Below are positions 33,150 to 41,983 of a stretch of 64,000 bases of DNA, piece by piece. A program made the translations under genes and the position numbers. The stretch covers positions 1 through 64,000 of the forward strand of contig CAZPYJ010000015.1 in assembly GCA_964590645.1 (NCBI GenBank). Direction: 5' to 3'. The notes beneath the pieces were generated by a model. The model ran no database searches and was not told where the DNA came from. It was given only the letters and a program-made list of their open reading frames with translations. Source of the DNA: JAGNHN01 sp964590645 (GTDB lineage Bacteria; Bacteroidota; Bacteroidia; Bacteroidales; JAGNHN01). Within the stretch, counting starts at the first letter, position 1; every line of letters begins with the position of its first letter.

Positions 33150-33575
33150 TGTTCAACTGCCCACTGCCCTCCCGATTCACTTCGTTCATCGGGATGTACT
33201 TCGGCTTCACTCAACTTAAGGAAGCGAGGAAAGCGGATAAGCAAGGAAAACGGACAAGCCGTCAACCTTATTCAGGCATTGACACACTGCCCACTGCTCT
33301 CCCGATTCACTTCGTTCATCGGGATGTACATCGGCTTCACTCAACTTAAGGAAGCGAGGAAAGCGGACAAGCGAGGAAAGCGGACAAGCAAGGAAAGCGG
33401 ACAAGCAAGGAAAGCGGACAAGCAAGGAAAGCGGACAAGCAAGAAAAGCGGACAAGCAAGGAAAGCGGACAAGCCGTCAACCTTATTCTGGCATAGAAAC
33501 ACTGATCACTGAACACTGCCCACTGAACACTGCCCACTGAACACTGCCCACTGCCCACTGATCACTGATCACTGA
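33150..33575. repeat. Composite repeat: 130-bp duplication, 17-bp tandem array, 7-bp-type repeats
   Basis: A segment with CCCGATTCACTTCGTTCATC starts at 33171 and again at 33301 (130 bp apart). The second copy contains about seven head-to-tail 17-bp units of AAAGCGGACAAGCAAGG (about 33359-33475). It is followed by ACTGATCACTG/ACTGCCCACTG microsatellite sequence to the end of the regulator gene. Reverse-complement relatives of the 17-bp unit lie at about 42130-42195. No gene is supported. Confidence 0.9.
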
Positions 33576-34757
33576 TCACTTCAAAGGCGCCGCATACTTC
33601 TCCACGTCCTCCCCGCGGATTTCTTTATCACATAGGATGGCCAAACGCTCCACCACATTGCGCAACTCTCTTACGTTTCCTGTCCAACTCAAAGCTTGCA
33701 AGGCTTCCAGGGCAGCATCGGTGAAGCTGAGTCCGCTGCGACCCTGCTCATCCAAAATCATATCCAGAAAATGTTCGGCTAGCAAAGGGATATCCTCCCG
33801 CCGCTCACTCAAAGGGGGGACAGAGATCAAAATAACACTGAGTCGATGATAGAGGTCCTCCCGGAATCTGTTCTCTGCAATCATCTCCCCCAGGTTTTTG
33901 TTCGTGGCGGCAATAATCCGCACATCCACCGGAATCGCCTTCTCTCCACCCACACGGGTGATGCTGCTTTCCTGCAAGGCCCTCAGCACCTTGGCCTGGG
34001 CGCTCATACTCATATCCCCGATTTCATCCAGAAAAAGGGTACCTCCGTGGGCCAATTCAAAATCACCCTTGCGCATACGGTCAGCCGAGGTGAAGGAACC
34101 TTTCTCGTGACCGAACAGTTTACTCTCAATGAGTTCAGAAGGGATGGCGGCACAGTTCACTTCAATGAAGGGCCCGTGGGCACGGCGACTCTTCTCGTGC
34201 AGCCAGCGTGCCACCAACTCCTTCCCCGTACCATTGTCACCCGTAATCAAGACCCTGGCCTCCGTAGGCGCTACCCGGTCGATCAGGGTCCGGATTTCCT
34301 GCATAGGTGCAGAAGTGCCGATCATTTCATAAGTCTTGCTCACCTGCCGCTTCAATTTGCGGGTCTCCTGCACAAGGGTATTGCGGTCCAGCGCATTCCT
34401 GACGGTAACCAGGAGTCGATTCAGGTCGAGGGGCTTGGCGATATAATCGTAAGCGCCTTTCTTCAAGGCCTCCACGGCCGTTTCAATAGTGCCGTGCCCG
34501 CTGATCATCACGATGGGGGCTTCCGTCAGTTCCTGGGCCTTTTCCAGCACTTCCATCCCGTCCATCTCCGGCATCTTGATGTCGCAAAGAATGAGGGCAT
34601 ACTCCTGCACGCCCATCTTTTCCAGCGCAATCAATCCATCCTGAGCTTCATCCACCTCAAATTTCTCATACTCAAGGATATCCTTCAGGGTGCTTCGGAT
34701 GGCCCTTTCATCGTCGATGACCAGGATACGGCCCTGGCTTTTCTTGTTTTTCGGCAT
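33576..34757 (-). CDS. NtrC-like response regulator: receiver plus AAA+ domain, no Fis HTH
   Basis: A 393-residue two-component regulator. Receiver domain (about 10-125): D15/D16, phosphoacceptor D59 and K108. The AAA+ domain (about 145-375) has Walker A GDNGTGKE (173-180), Walker B LFLDEIGD (D244/E245) and an arginine-rich sensor region. The sigma-54 contact loop reads GSFTSA (220-225) where the family has GAFTGA. The protein ends at VEKYAAPLK, right after the AAA+ lid, so the C-terminal Fis-type DNA-binding domain (~60 residues) is missing. It may act from solution or through another DNA-bound partner. No histidine kinase is adjacent. Confidence 0.88.
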   Translation of the reverse strand: MPKNKKSQGRILVIDDERAIRSTLKDILEYEKFEVDEAQDGLIALEKMGVQEYALILCDIKMPEMDGMEVLEKAQELTEAPIVMISGHGTIETAVEALKKGAYDYIAKPLDLNRLLVTVRNALDRNTLVQETRKLKRQVSKTYEMIGTSAPMQEIRTLIDRVAPTEARVLITGDNGTGKELVARWLHEKSRRAHGPFIEVNCAAIPSELIESKLFGHEKGSFTSADRMRKGDFELAHGGTLFLDEIGDMSMSAQAKVLRALQESSITRVGGEKAIPVDVRIIAATNKNLGEMIAENRFREDLYHRLSVILISVPPLSERREDIPLLAEHFLDMILDEQGRSGLSFTDAALEALQALSWTGNVRELRNVVERLAILCDKEIRGEDVEKYAAPLK

Positions 34758-34792
34758 ATTCTCAGTTTCAGCGATCGTTGTCTATTGCAATG

Positions 34793-34800
34793 CAAATTTA
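34793..34800 (-). promoter_or_regulatory. Candidate -7 element for the NtrC-like gene
   Basis: The minus strand reads TAAATTTG, an exact TAnnTTTG match, 35 bases before the start codon at 34757. A matching upstream TTG is not obvious. Confidence 0.5.
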
Positions 34801-34898
34801 TCATTTTCAGGCTGCGGAAGGTAGCGTGGGACTTGGTATTCACCTCCCTTCCTCTTCTCATCATAGATTTTCCTTCTTACCTTTACAAAAAACAAGCT

Positions 34899-35813
34899 AT
34901 GATCACATTCCTACGCGATATTGCCGGACACCCCCGCTTTACCCAACTGCTGATATCTGTTATCGTGCTGGTGCTGGCCATTGCCCTGGCGCGTCTGGTC
35001 CGGCATATGATGAAGAAATACCTGGATACGGCCACACAGCGACTGAATGTGGATGCCACCCGATACAATTTTATCCGGCACGTGCTCAGTTTTGCCATCA
35101 TCCTCTCCGCCCTGATCATCATCTTCTATACTATCCCCGAACTGAAAAGTCTGGGTCTGAGCCTTTTTGCCGGAGCCGGGATACTCGCCGTTGTGATTGG
35201 CCTGGCTTCCCAACAGGCCTTCTCAAATATCGTGAGCGGGGTCTTTATCGTCATTTTTAAACCTTTCCGGGTAAATGATAACATCAAAGTCGGCAGCCTT
35301 TTTCACGGCATTGTGGAGGATATTACGTTGCGGCATACCGTTATCCGCGATTTTGAAAACCGCCGTATCGTCATCCCTAATGCGGTGATGAGCGAGGAAA
35401 CCATTACCAATTCTACCCTTACGGATGAAAAAATGTGCAATTTCCTCTTCATAGGTATCAGTTATGATTCGGATATCGACAAAGCGATCCGCATCATTCA
35501 GGAAGAGGCGCGCAAGCATCCGCATTTTCTCGATAACAGAAGTTCGGAGGACTTGTCGCTTGGTGTTCCCGATGTAGTGGTCCGTGTCATCAGCCTGGGC
35601 GATTTCAGCGTGAACCTGCGGGCCGGGATATGGACGCTCAACCACCGCAAGGGTTTCGAACTCAAATGCGACCTGCACAAGAGCATCAAAGAACGCTTCG
35701 ACCGCGAAGGGGTAGAGATTCCTTTCCCATACAGAACCCTGGTGTATAAGAAGGATTTGCCTGCGAAAGCAAGTCCGGAGGCCGGTGGTGACATTCCAAA
35801 TCAATCATTATGA
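34899..35813 (+). CDS. MscS-type mechanosensitive ion channel
   Basis: A 304-residue small-conductance mechanosensitive channel that relieves osmotic downshock. Membrane helices lie at about 13-32, 58-80 and the pore helix TM3 (about 88-118), with glycine/alanine-rich AGAGILAVVIGLASQQAFSNIVSG, typical of MscS. The beta domain follows with VNDNIKVG and a conserved IVIPNAVM. The ATG at 34899 is used; the frame is open far upstream, but only because it runs antisense through the regulator gene. TACCTTTA at about 34878 resembles a -7 element but lies very close to the start. The stop overlaps the corA start by 4 bases. Confidence 0.9.
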   Translation: MITFLRDIAGHPRFTQLLISVIVLVLAIALARLVRHMMKKYLDTATQRLNVDATRYNFIRHVLSFAIILSALIIIFYTIPELKSLGLSLFAGAGILAVVIGLASQQAFSNIVSGVFIVIFKPFRVNDNIKVGSLFHGIVEDITLRHTVIRDFENRRIVIPNAVMSEETITNSTLTDEKMCNFLFIGISYDSDIDKAIRIIQEEARKHPHFLDNRSSEDLSLGVPDVVVRVISLGDFSVNLRAGIWTLNHRKGFELKCDLHKSIKERFDREGVEIPFPYRTLVYKKDLPAKASPEAGGDIPNQSL

Positions 35814-36859
35814 GTCAGAAAAAACGCATCCACAAAACCGGTCGTCCCCCCGGATGGCTGCAATATACCGGAAACCAACAGCAAGATGCGGTCGAGATAT
35901 GGCAGTATGATATCTCTCCCGGGGAGGTGCTTCGCAAAAAAATACCGGGGGTGGAACTCAAGGCGGAGGAAATAGTTTCCGGGAGCATCCGGTGGACGGA
36001 ATGCCGCGGCTTGCACGATGTTCAGCTGGTTGAGCAAACAGGAGCCGCACTTGGGATGTCGCGCCTGGTAATGGAAGATATGCTCAATGTGCACCATCCT
36101 CCCAAACTCGAAAGTGGCGATGCCTTCCTCTTCCTCTATCTCCGGTATCCTATTGAAAAAAAATCCTCGGAATGGGTTGTGATAAACCTTGTATTGGCAG
36201 AAAGCCGTGTTTTTAGCTTTGCCGACTGCCCTGCTGATATCTTTGACCCGGTGTGGCAACGACTGGAAGATCCTTCCAACCGATTGCGCACCCTTGGTGC
36301 CGACCACTTATTTATGCGATTGATCGACCTGATCTGTGACCAGTACCTCCCTATGTTGAATGAAATGCGGGAACAGTATGATGTGTTGCAGGAAAGACTG
36401 ATCAGGGGAGAAGAGGGGGGGATTATGCAGGAAGTAATGCAGTTGAGAAGTGCCATCATCGAAATGAGACAAAACCTCTTTCCTTTGCGCACCGCCCTTC
36501 TCGACCTGAATATGATCGCCCATCCTTTGCTTAGCAAAAGTGTCAAGCCATACCTGCTTGATATTCTGGAGCACCTGCATCAGGCCGTGGAAGAACAGCG
36601 TGGCCTGGCCGACAGCATCTCCGTATTGCTGGAATTGCATCACGCCAATATCTCCAACAAAATGAATGCGGTGATGAAAACCCTGACCGTGGTGGCCAGC
36701 ATCTTTATTCCCCTTACTTTTCTGGCAGGAATCTACGGGATGAATTTTACCTATATGCCCGAACTCAGCAAGCCCTGGGCTTATCCGGCCCTGCTCATCC
36801 TGATGGTGTTTATCGCGGCAGCAATGCTTTGGTATATGCGAAGGAAGAAGTGGCTATAA
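35810..36859 (+). CDS. corA: CorA family magnesium/cobalt transporter
   Basis: A 349-residue divalent cation channel. A long soluble N-terminal domain (with WVVINLVLAESRVFSF) leads to two C-terminal membrane helices. The signature YGMN is at 309-312, right after the first helix, followed by FTYMPEL, and the second helix ends in WYMRRKKWL. It is translationally coupled to the mscS-like gene (ATGA overlap), which suggests joint ion and osmotic homeostasis. The end faces the convergent ABC permease gene, 24 bases away. Confidence 0.93.
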   Translation: MSQKKRIHKTGRPPGWLQYTGNQQQDAVEIWQYDISPGEVLRKKIPGVELKAEEIVSGSIRWTECRGLHDVQLVEQTGAALGMSRLVMEDMLNVHHPPKLESGDAFLFLYLRYPIEKKSSEWVVINLVLAESRVFSFADCPADIFDPVWQRLEDPSNRLRTLGADHLFMRLIDLICDQYLPMLNEMREQYDVLQERLIRGEEGGIMQEVMQLRSAIIEMRQNLFPLRTALLDLNMIAHPLLSKSVKPYLLDILEHLHQAVEEQRGLADSISVLLELHHANISNKMNAVMKTLTVVASIFIPLTFLAGIYGMNFTYMPELSKPWAYPALLILMVFIAAAMLWYMRRKKWL

Positions 36860-36883
36860 TAAACCCTGAGAAAAGCTGATGCT

Positions 36884-38197
36884 TCAGCCCTTATACCTGA
36901 TCCATTTCCACAGTTCCCCATACGTCACCTTCTTCCCGTACATCAGAATGCCGGTGCGATAAATTTTGCCCGCAAGCCATACCGCCCCTACAAATCCTGC
37001 AATCAATAAGACGACGGAAAGAAGGATCTCTTCGTAGGGAACGCCAAAAGGAATGCGGATCATCATAATGATGGGAGAGGTGAAGGGGATGATAGAGAAC
37101 CAGAACGAAATGGGTCCTTCCGGATTCTGAATCACCATTTGCGCCACAACGATCGCAAGGATCAGCGGGATGGTGACCGGCAGCATAAATTGCTGGGTGT
37201 CGGTCTCATTGTCCACCGCAGCACCAATAGCAGCAAAGAGAGCGGAATACAAGAGGTATCCTCCCAGAAAATAGAACAGGAAGCTGAAGATCATTACCCC
37301 GAAATTAATCGAACTGATCATTTCAAAGGCCTTGGCAGCACCCATATTCATCTGCCCTTCCATCATTTCCTTTGCCTGGGCAGAGTTTCCCATCATCGCG
37401 CTGCTGTCGAGTTGAAGGGAATCCCCGAATCCCATCTTGAACAACATAAAAAGTGCAGCGGTAAGGATGATCCAAAGCAGAAACTGGGTGAGGCCGACCA
37501 AAGCCACTCCCACGATCTTGCCCATCAGCAGCTGGAAGGGCTTGACGGAGGAGACGATGACCTCTACAATGCGGTTGGTTTTTTCTTCAATCACCCCACG
37601 CATCACCTGGGAGCCGAAAATGAAGATGAAGAAATAGATCAGGATCCCTGAGAAGAGCCCCAGTACCATACTAACCTCTGTAAAGGTTTTCTTCTCCGTC
37701 CCATCATCCTGAATCTTAATGGTGGTCAGGCTGATGCTGGTCTTGATGGAGCGCAATACATTTTCATCTATCCCACTGGTGCTGAGCTTGAGGCTTTCCA
37801 CCTGGCGCTTCATATTGTCCTCCACAAAACTCTTGATGATGATGCTGGGTTGCTTATTGGAGTATAAAATCCCTTTCTCAGGGACATTCAGTTCTGTTTT
37901 AGGAATGTAGAGCAGGACATCGAATCCGCTGTTGCCGAAATTCGCTTTGGCTTCTGCAATGCTTTCATCCAGAAAGGATACCTGTATGTTTTCGGTTTGG
38001 GCAAAGCTTTCAAGAAAAATCCCGCTTTCATCTACCACCCCGATGCTGGCGCTTTCATCTGCATTTTGGGCCAGCCAGATGGGTACGATCATCAGGGCAG
38101 CCATCAGGATGGGCCCCAGGAAGGTCATAATGATAAAGGAGCGTTTGCGTACCCTGACCAGGTATTCCCTTATGATGATGAGTTTAATCTTCTTCAT
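36884..38197 (-). CDS. ABC-2 type transporter permease (NatB/YhaP-like)
   Basis: A 437-residue membrane subunit of an exporter. The first helix (about 20-42, SFIIMTFLGPILMAALMIVP) is followed by a large extracytoplasmic domain (about 45-175), then a cluster of five or six helices (about 180-425) including GLFSGILIYFFIFIFGSQVM. This layout matches the NatB/YhaP family of sodium or drug exporters, but the substrate is unknown. The start lies 10 bases after the stop of the ATPase gene, so the two form a transporter. Confidence 0.88.
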   Translation of the reverse strand: MKKIKLIIIREYLVRVRKRSFIIMTFLGPILMAALMIVPIWLAQNADESASIGVVDESGIFLESFAQTENIQVSFLDESIAEAKANFGNSGFDVLLYIPKTELNVPEKGILYSNKQPSIIIKSFVEDNMKRQVESLKLSTSGIDENVLRSIKTSISLTTIKIQDDGTEKKTFTEVSMVLGLFSGILIYFFIFIFGSQVMRGVIEEKTNRIVEVIVSSVKPFQLLMGKIVGVALVGLTQFLLWIILTAALFMLFKMGFGDSLQLDSSAMMGNSAQAKEMMEGQMNMGAAKAFEMISSINFGVMIFSFLFYFLGGYLLYSALFAAIGAAVDNETDTQQFMLPVTIPLILAIVVAQMVIQNPEGPISFWFSIIPFTSPIIMMIRIPFGVPYEEILLSVVLLIAGFVGAVWLAGKIYRTGILMYGKKVTYGELWKWIRYKG

Positions 38198-38207
38198 CTT
38201 GAATAGA

Positions 38208-39140
38208 TTAGATTCGTGCTTTGTCTTCGTTTACGCGCTGAATGAAGATGTCATTCATACTGGGAATGATCTCCCTGAACCCGTGCAGCTCGCCATATTG
38301 AAGTAAGCTTTTCAGGAGGGTATTCGGGCTTTCACCCGTGGCAATCCTGACCCGGATTCTGCTGATTCCTTCCAGTGTTTCTTCGATGCCAAGGATTTCA
38401 TATCCATTCAGACGGATGTCGCTGGCCGGCATCTGCAAGCCCGTAAGGTCTGCCTCAAAAGTATCCGACTTATAGGCTTGTTTGATTTCCTGCACACTCC
38501 CTTTCAGAATGGTTTGCGCCTTGTTGATCAGCACGATGTGGTCGCATAGTTCTTCCACGGAGGCCATATTGTGGGTGCTGAAGATGATGGTGCTGCCCTG
38601 GGCTTTCAGGTTGAGGATTTCGGATTTGAGCAGGTTGACATTAATGGGGTCGAAGCCGCTGAAAGGCTCGTCGAAGATAATGAGGTCCGGTTGATGGACG
38701 ATGGTGACGATGAATTGCACTTTCTGCTGCATTCCTTTCGACAACTCCTCCACCTTTTTGTTCCACCAGTTCTCAATCTCGAATTTGGTAAACCATTCAC
38801 GAAGGCGTTTCAGGGCTTCTGCCCGCGAGAGCCCTTTAAGCTGGGCCAGGTAAAGGGCCTGTTCACCCACCTTCATTTTTTTGTACAGACCGCGTTCTTC
38901 GGGGAGATAACCGATACGGAAAACATCTTCCCTTTGCAAGGGCTTTCCTCTCAGCAGTATACTTCCACTGTCCGGAGCGGTAATCTGGTTGATGATGCGG
39001 ATTAGGGTTGTTTTTCCTGCCCCGTTCGGACCCAGCAGCCCGAAGATACTGCCTTCAGGCACTTCAATGCTTACCTCTTTGAGGGCCTGGTGCCCGGTAA
39101 AGGATTTGTTAACACGCTCTGCGCGGAATAGTGCTTCCAT
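38208..39140 (-). CDS. ABC transporter ATP-binding protein (NatA/YhaQ-like)
   Basis: A 310-residue ATPase that drives the adjacent permease. Walker A GPNGAGKT (37-44), signature LSKGMQQ (about 135-141) and Walker B LIIFDEPFSGFDP are intact. A C-terminal domain of about 85 residues after the nucleotide-binding core is as in NatA/YhaQ exporters. It sits 12 bases after dnaJ, so a heat-shock-type transcript grpE-dnaJ could extend into the transporter genes; no internal promoter or terminator is seen. Confidence 0.92.
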   Translation of the reverse strand: MEALFRAERVNKSFTGHQALKEVSIEVPEGSIFGLLGPNGAGKTTLIRIINQITAPDSGSILLRGKPLQREDVFRIGYLPEERGLYKKMKVGEQALYLAQLKGLSRAEALKRLREWFTKFEIENWWNKKVEELSKGMQQKVQFIVTIVHQPDLIIFDEPFSGFDPINVNLLKSEILNLKAQGSTIIFSTHNMASVEELCDHIVLINKAQTILKGSVQEIKQAYKSDTFEADLTGLQMPASDIRLNGYEILGIEETLEGISRIRVRIATGESPNTLLKSLLQYGELHGFREIIPSMNDIFIQRVNEDKARI

Positions 39141-39152
39141 CTGTATTCAGGC

Positions 39153-40292
39153 TTATTGGAAGAATTCTTTCATCCGGGAGAAGAAACTCTTATCGTGCCC
39201 ACCCGGTTGGGGTACAAAATTATCAGAACTCCTGAGTTTTTCCATAAGCTCCCTTTCCTCGGAGCTAAGGTTCTTAGGGGTCCAAACATTCACGGTAACC
39301 AGCAGGTCGCCGCGGGCATAACCCTCTACCGAGGGCAATCCTTTGCCCTTCAGGCGGAGGATTTTTCCGCCCTGGGTACCGGGAGCAATTTTGATGCGGG
39401 CTTTGCCGTCGAGGGTAGGGACATCCACACCCGCACCCAGGGCTGCATCGGCAATATTCAGGTAGAGATCGTAATGCAGGTGATTCCCGTCCCGCTCAAA
39501 ATGGGCGTGGGGTTCTTCTTCCACCAGGATAATCAGGTCGCCCGGAATTCCGCCCCTTGCTGCTGCATTGCCTTTGCCGCTGAGCGAAAGCTGCATCCCT
39601 TCCATCACCCCGGCCGGGATGTTGATGGACACCACTTCTTCTCCCTGCACCACTCCGTTTCCGGCACAGCTGTGGCATTTTTCTGTAATGATCTGGCCTT
39701 CTCCTCCGCATTGCGGACACGTAGAGGTGGTTTGCATCTGGCCCAGGAAGGTGGAAGTGACACGGGTCACCTGTCCGGTGCCCCGGCACATACTGCAGGA
39801 TTGATAGGAAGAGCCTCCGGCAGCTCCTGAGCCACTGCATTCCTGACAGGGGATGTATTTCTTGAGTTTGATTTTCTTTTCAACCCCATTGGCGATTTCC
39901 TCCAGGCTCAGGCGTACCTTCACCCTGAGGTTGGTACCACGGTTCACCCGCCTCCGCGAACCCCCGCTGCTGCGAAATCCACCAAAAGCGCCCCCGAAGA
40001 TGTCTCCAAACTGACTGAAGATATCTTCCATACTCATTCCTCCGCCAAAGCCACCCTGGCCCTGGTTACCCATTCCGGCGTGACCGAAGCGATCATAACG
40101 GCTGCGTTTGTCGGCATTGCTCAGCACCTCATAGGCCTCTGCGGCTTCCTTGAACTTGTCCTCTGCCTCCTTGTCGTTCGGATTTTTGTCAGGGTGATAT
40201 TTCAATGCCATTTTGCGGTATGCCTTTTTGATTTCGGCATCCGTGGCATTGCGCTCAATCCCCAATATGTCGTAATAGTCTCTTTTTGCCAT
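39153..40292 (-). CDS. dnaJ: Chaperone DnaJ (type I Hsp40)
   Basis: Co-chaperone that hands substrates to DnaK and stimulates its ATPase. The J domain carries HPD in KYHPDKNP (about residues 31-38). A Gly/Phe-rich linker (GGFGGGMSMEDIF) follows, then four zinc motifs in order: CQECSGSG, CSMCRGTG, CPQCGGEG and CHSCAGNG, then two beta-barrel substrate domains. The length, 379 residues, is normal. It lies 24 bases after grpE in the same direction; dnaK is not in the window. Confidence 0.97.
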   Translation of the reverse strand: MAKRDYYDILGIERNATDAEIKKAYRKMALKYHPDKNPNDKEAEDKFKEAAEAYEVLSNADKRSRYDRFGHAGMGNQGQGGFGGGMSMEDIFSQFGDIFGGAFGGFRSSGGSRRRVNRGTNLRVKVRLSLEEIANGVEKKIKLKKYIPCQECSGSGAAGGSSYQSCSMCRGTGQVTRVTSTFLGQMQTTSTCPQCGGEGQIITEKCHSCAGNGVVQGEEVVSINIPAGVMEGMQLSLSGKGNAAARGGIPGDLIILVEEEPHAHFERDGNHLHYDLYLNIADAALGAGVDVPTLDGKARIKIAPGTQGGKILRLKGKGLPSVEGYARGDLLVTVNVWTPKNLSSEERELMEKLRSSDNFVPQPGGHDKSFFSRMKEFFQ

Positions 40293-40316
40293 AAAAATCT
40301 TTTAGTAGGATGGGGA

Positions 40317-40898
40317 TCAGTTGCCAACCACCACTTTGGCATAGCGTATTACTTTGCCATTGAGGAGATAGCCTTTCTCGGTAACATCTACCACCTTGCC
40401 TTTCAGTTCTTCTGATGGAGCCGGGATGCTGGTGATGGCTTCGTGAAAGTCCGTATCGAAGTCCTTGCCCATCGCATCGGCAGGTTCAAGGCCTTTTTGT
40501 TTCAGGGTATGCAAGAATTTGCTGTGGATCAGTTTGACCCCTTCAGCCACCGGATCTTCGTCCGGTCTTTCTTCCAGGGTCTTCAGTGCCCGGTCAAAAT
40601 CATCCAAAACCGGAAGCAGAGCCACGATAAGTCCTTCCGACGCATTGGCGAGCAGGTCCAGCTTCTCTTTGGCCTGTCGCTTGCGGAAGTTCTCAAAGTC
40701 GGAGTAAAGGCGCAGGTATTTGTCGCTGAGCAGCGCCAGCTCCTGCTGTAACTTTTCCACAGGGTCTGGCAGTGCCTCCTCCGTCATTTCGTTCTGTTTT
40801 GTCTGGGTTCCTGCCTGCGCTTCTTCGGCAGCAGACTTATGCTGAGGGCTTGTTTCCTCCCGGGTGGATTTCACCTCCTTCTTGCTTTTCTTCGCCAT
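40317..40898 (-). CDS. grpE: GrpE nucleotide exchange factor
   Basis: Nucleotide exchange factor for DnaK. The 193-residue protein has a charged, disordered N-terminus (about 1-45), a long helix (about 50-90, LRLYSDFENFRKRQAKEKLD), a central DDFDRAL segment and a C-terminal beta wing with the family pattern ending VVDVTEKGYLLNGKVIR. First gene of the grpE-dnaJ cluster. The upstream spacer is repeat-rich; no convincing promoter or CIRCE-like element was seen. Confidence 0.95.
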   Translation of the reverse strand: MAKKSKKEVKSTREETSPQHKSAAEEAQAGTQTKQNEMTEEALPDPVEKLQQELALLSDKYLRLYSDFENFRKRQAKEKLDLLANASEGLIVALLPVLDDFDRALKTLEERPDEDPVAEGVKLIHSKFLHTLKQKGLEPADAMGKDFDTDFHEAITSIPAPSEELKGKVVDVTEKGYLLNGKVIRYAKVVVGN

Positions 40899-40969
40899 CT
40901 TTTCACATTGATTGTCGCGCGAGGCTTACAAATACTTTGCCAGCACGAGAGGGGTGTCAGAATGGCAGC

Positions 40970-41446
40970 GGGGAAGCGGGATCAGAAGATCAGTAGGTCA
41001 GTAGATCAGCAGGATCAGCAGGTCAGAAGATCATTAGATCGGCAGATCAGCTCTATGCAGGCATTGACAAGGGTCGCTTGCCCGCTCCCCGAGCGAAGTC
41101 GAGGGGAGCGAAGCCGAAGTGAAGCCGAAGGGTGTCGAGGGGTAGGCGGACAAGTTTTGACAATTTTGGTAATCCACCGCCTCTTGACATCACATCGGCA
41201 AAGCTCAGTGTAAGTGCTCAGGGCAAGAAAGCGCGAAGTGAATTCTTGGCTTGGGTGGCCTCTGGCTATTTTACCACAGATTCTCACAGATTTTCACAGA
41301 TTTTTTTCTCTGTGTTCATCCGTGTTATCCGTGGTGAATTATCAATTTTTTCAGAAGAGGCTGAAGGAGGGGAGCAGTAAGTTTGAGTTTGAGTTTGAGT
41401 TTGAGGATGAGTTTGAGGATGAGGATGAGGATGAGGTGAAAAGGAA
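40970..41446. repeat. Composite intergenic repeat, first copy (left of the gap)
   Basis: In order it holds AGATCAGCAGGTCAG microsatellite sequence, CTCTATGCAGGCATTGACAA, the CCCCGAGCGAAGTCGAGG palindrome family, ACCACAGATTCTCACAG with its partner ATCCGTGGT, and a GAGTTT/GAGGAT hexamer tract that runs into the gap. The block from 41020 is repeated almost exactly from 41547. No coding content is supported. Confidence 0.9.
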
Positions 41447-41546
41447 NNNNNNNNNNNNNNNNNNNNNNNNNNNNNNNNNNNNNNNNNNNNNNNNNNNNNN
41501 NNNNNNNNNNNNNNNNNNNNNNNNNNNNNNNNNNNNNNNNNNNNNN
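41447..41546. other. Scaffold gap of 100 N
   Basis: Exactly 100 unknown bases, a conventional spacer for a gap of unknown size. Reading frames crossing it are artefacts. Confidence 0.99.
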
Positions 41547-41983
41547 AGGTCAGAAGATCATTAGATCGGCAGATCAGCTCTATGCAGGCATTGACAAGGG
41601 TCGCTTGCCCGCTCCCCGAGCGAAGTCGAGGGGAGCGAAGTCGAGGGGAGCGAAGTCGAAGTGAAGCCGAAGGGTGTCGAGGGGTAGGCGGACAAGTTTT
41701 GACAATTTTGGTAATCCACCGCCTCTTGACATCACATCGGCAAAGCTCAGTGTAAGTGCTCAGGGCAAGAAAGCGCGAAGTGAATTCTTGGCTTGGGTGG
41801 CCTCTGGCTATTTTACCACAGATTCTCACAGATTTTCACAGATTTTTTTCTCTGTGTTCATCCGTGTTATCCGTGGTGAATTATCAATTTTTTCAGAAGA
41901 GGCTGAAGGAGGGGAGCAGTAAGTTTGAGTTTGAGGATGAGTTTGAGGATGAGGATGAGGATGAGGTGAAAAGGAAACTCCCT
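41547..41983. repeat. Composite intergenic repeat, second copy (right of the gap)
   Basis: Near-identical to 41020-41446. The differences are an extra GAGCGAAGTCGAGGG unit or so near 41640 and a shorter GAGTTT run near 41930. Having the same sequence on both sides of a gap suggests either a true tandem duplication or an assembly overlap that failed to merge. Confidence 0.9.

Noticed and set aside
33122..33265. N-terminal extension of the pirin protein
   Set aside because: The extra codons translate the same intergenic repeats found elsewhere; the conserved pirin start is at 33121.
33359..33475. Possible CRISPR array
   Set aside because: The 17-bp units are head to tail with no unique spacers, and no cas genes are present.
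33846..34898. 351-codon upstream extension of the MscS channel
   Set aside because: The stretch is antisense to the NtrC-like gene; the channel family begins at the ATG at 34899 with its first membrane helix.
41214..41829. Reading frames crossing the N gap
   Set aside because: They depend on unknown bases and on microsatellite sequence (GAGTTT/GAGGAT), which stays open in several frames.
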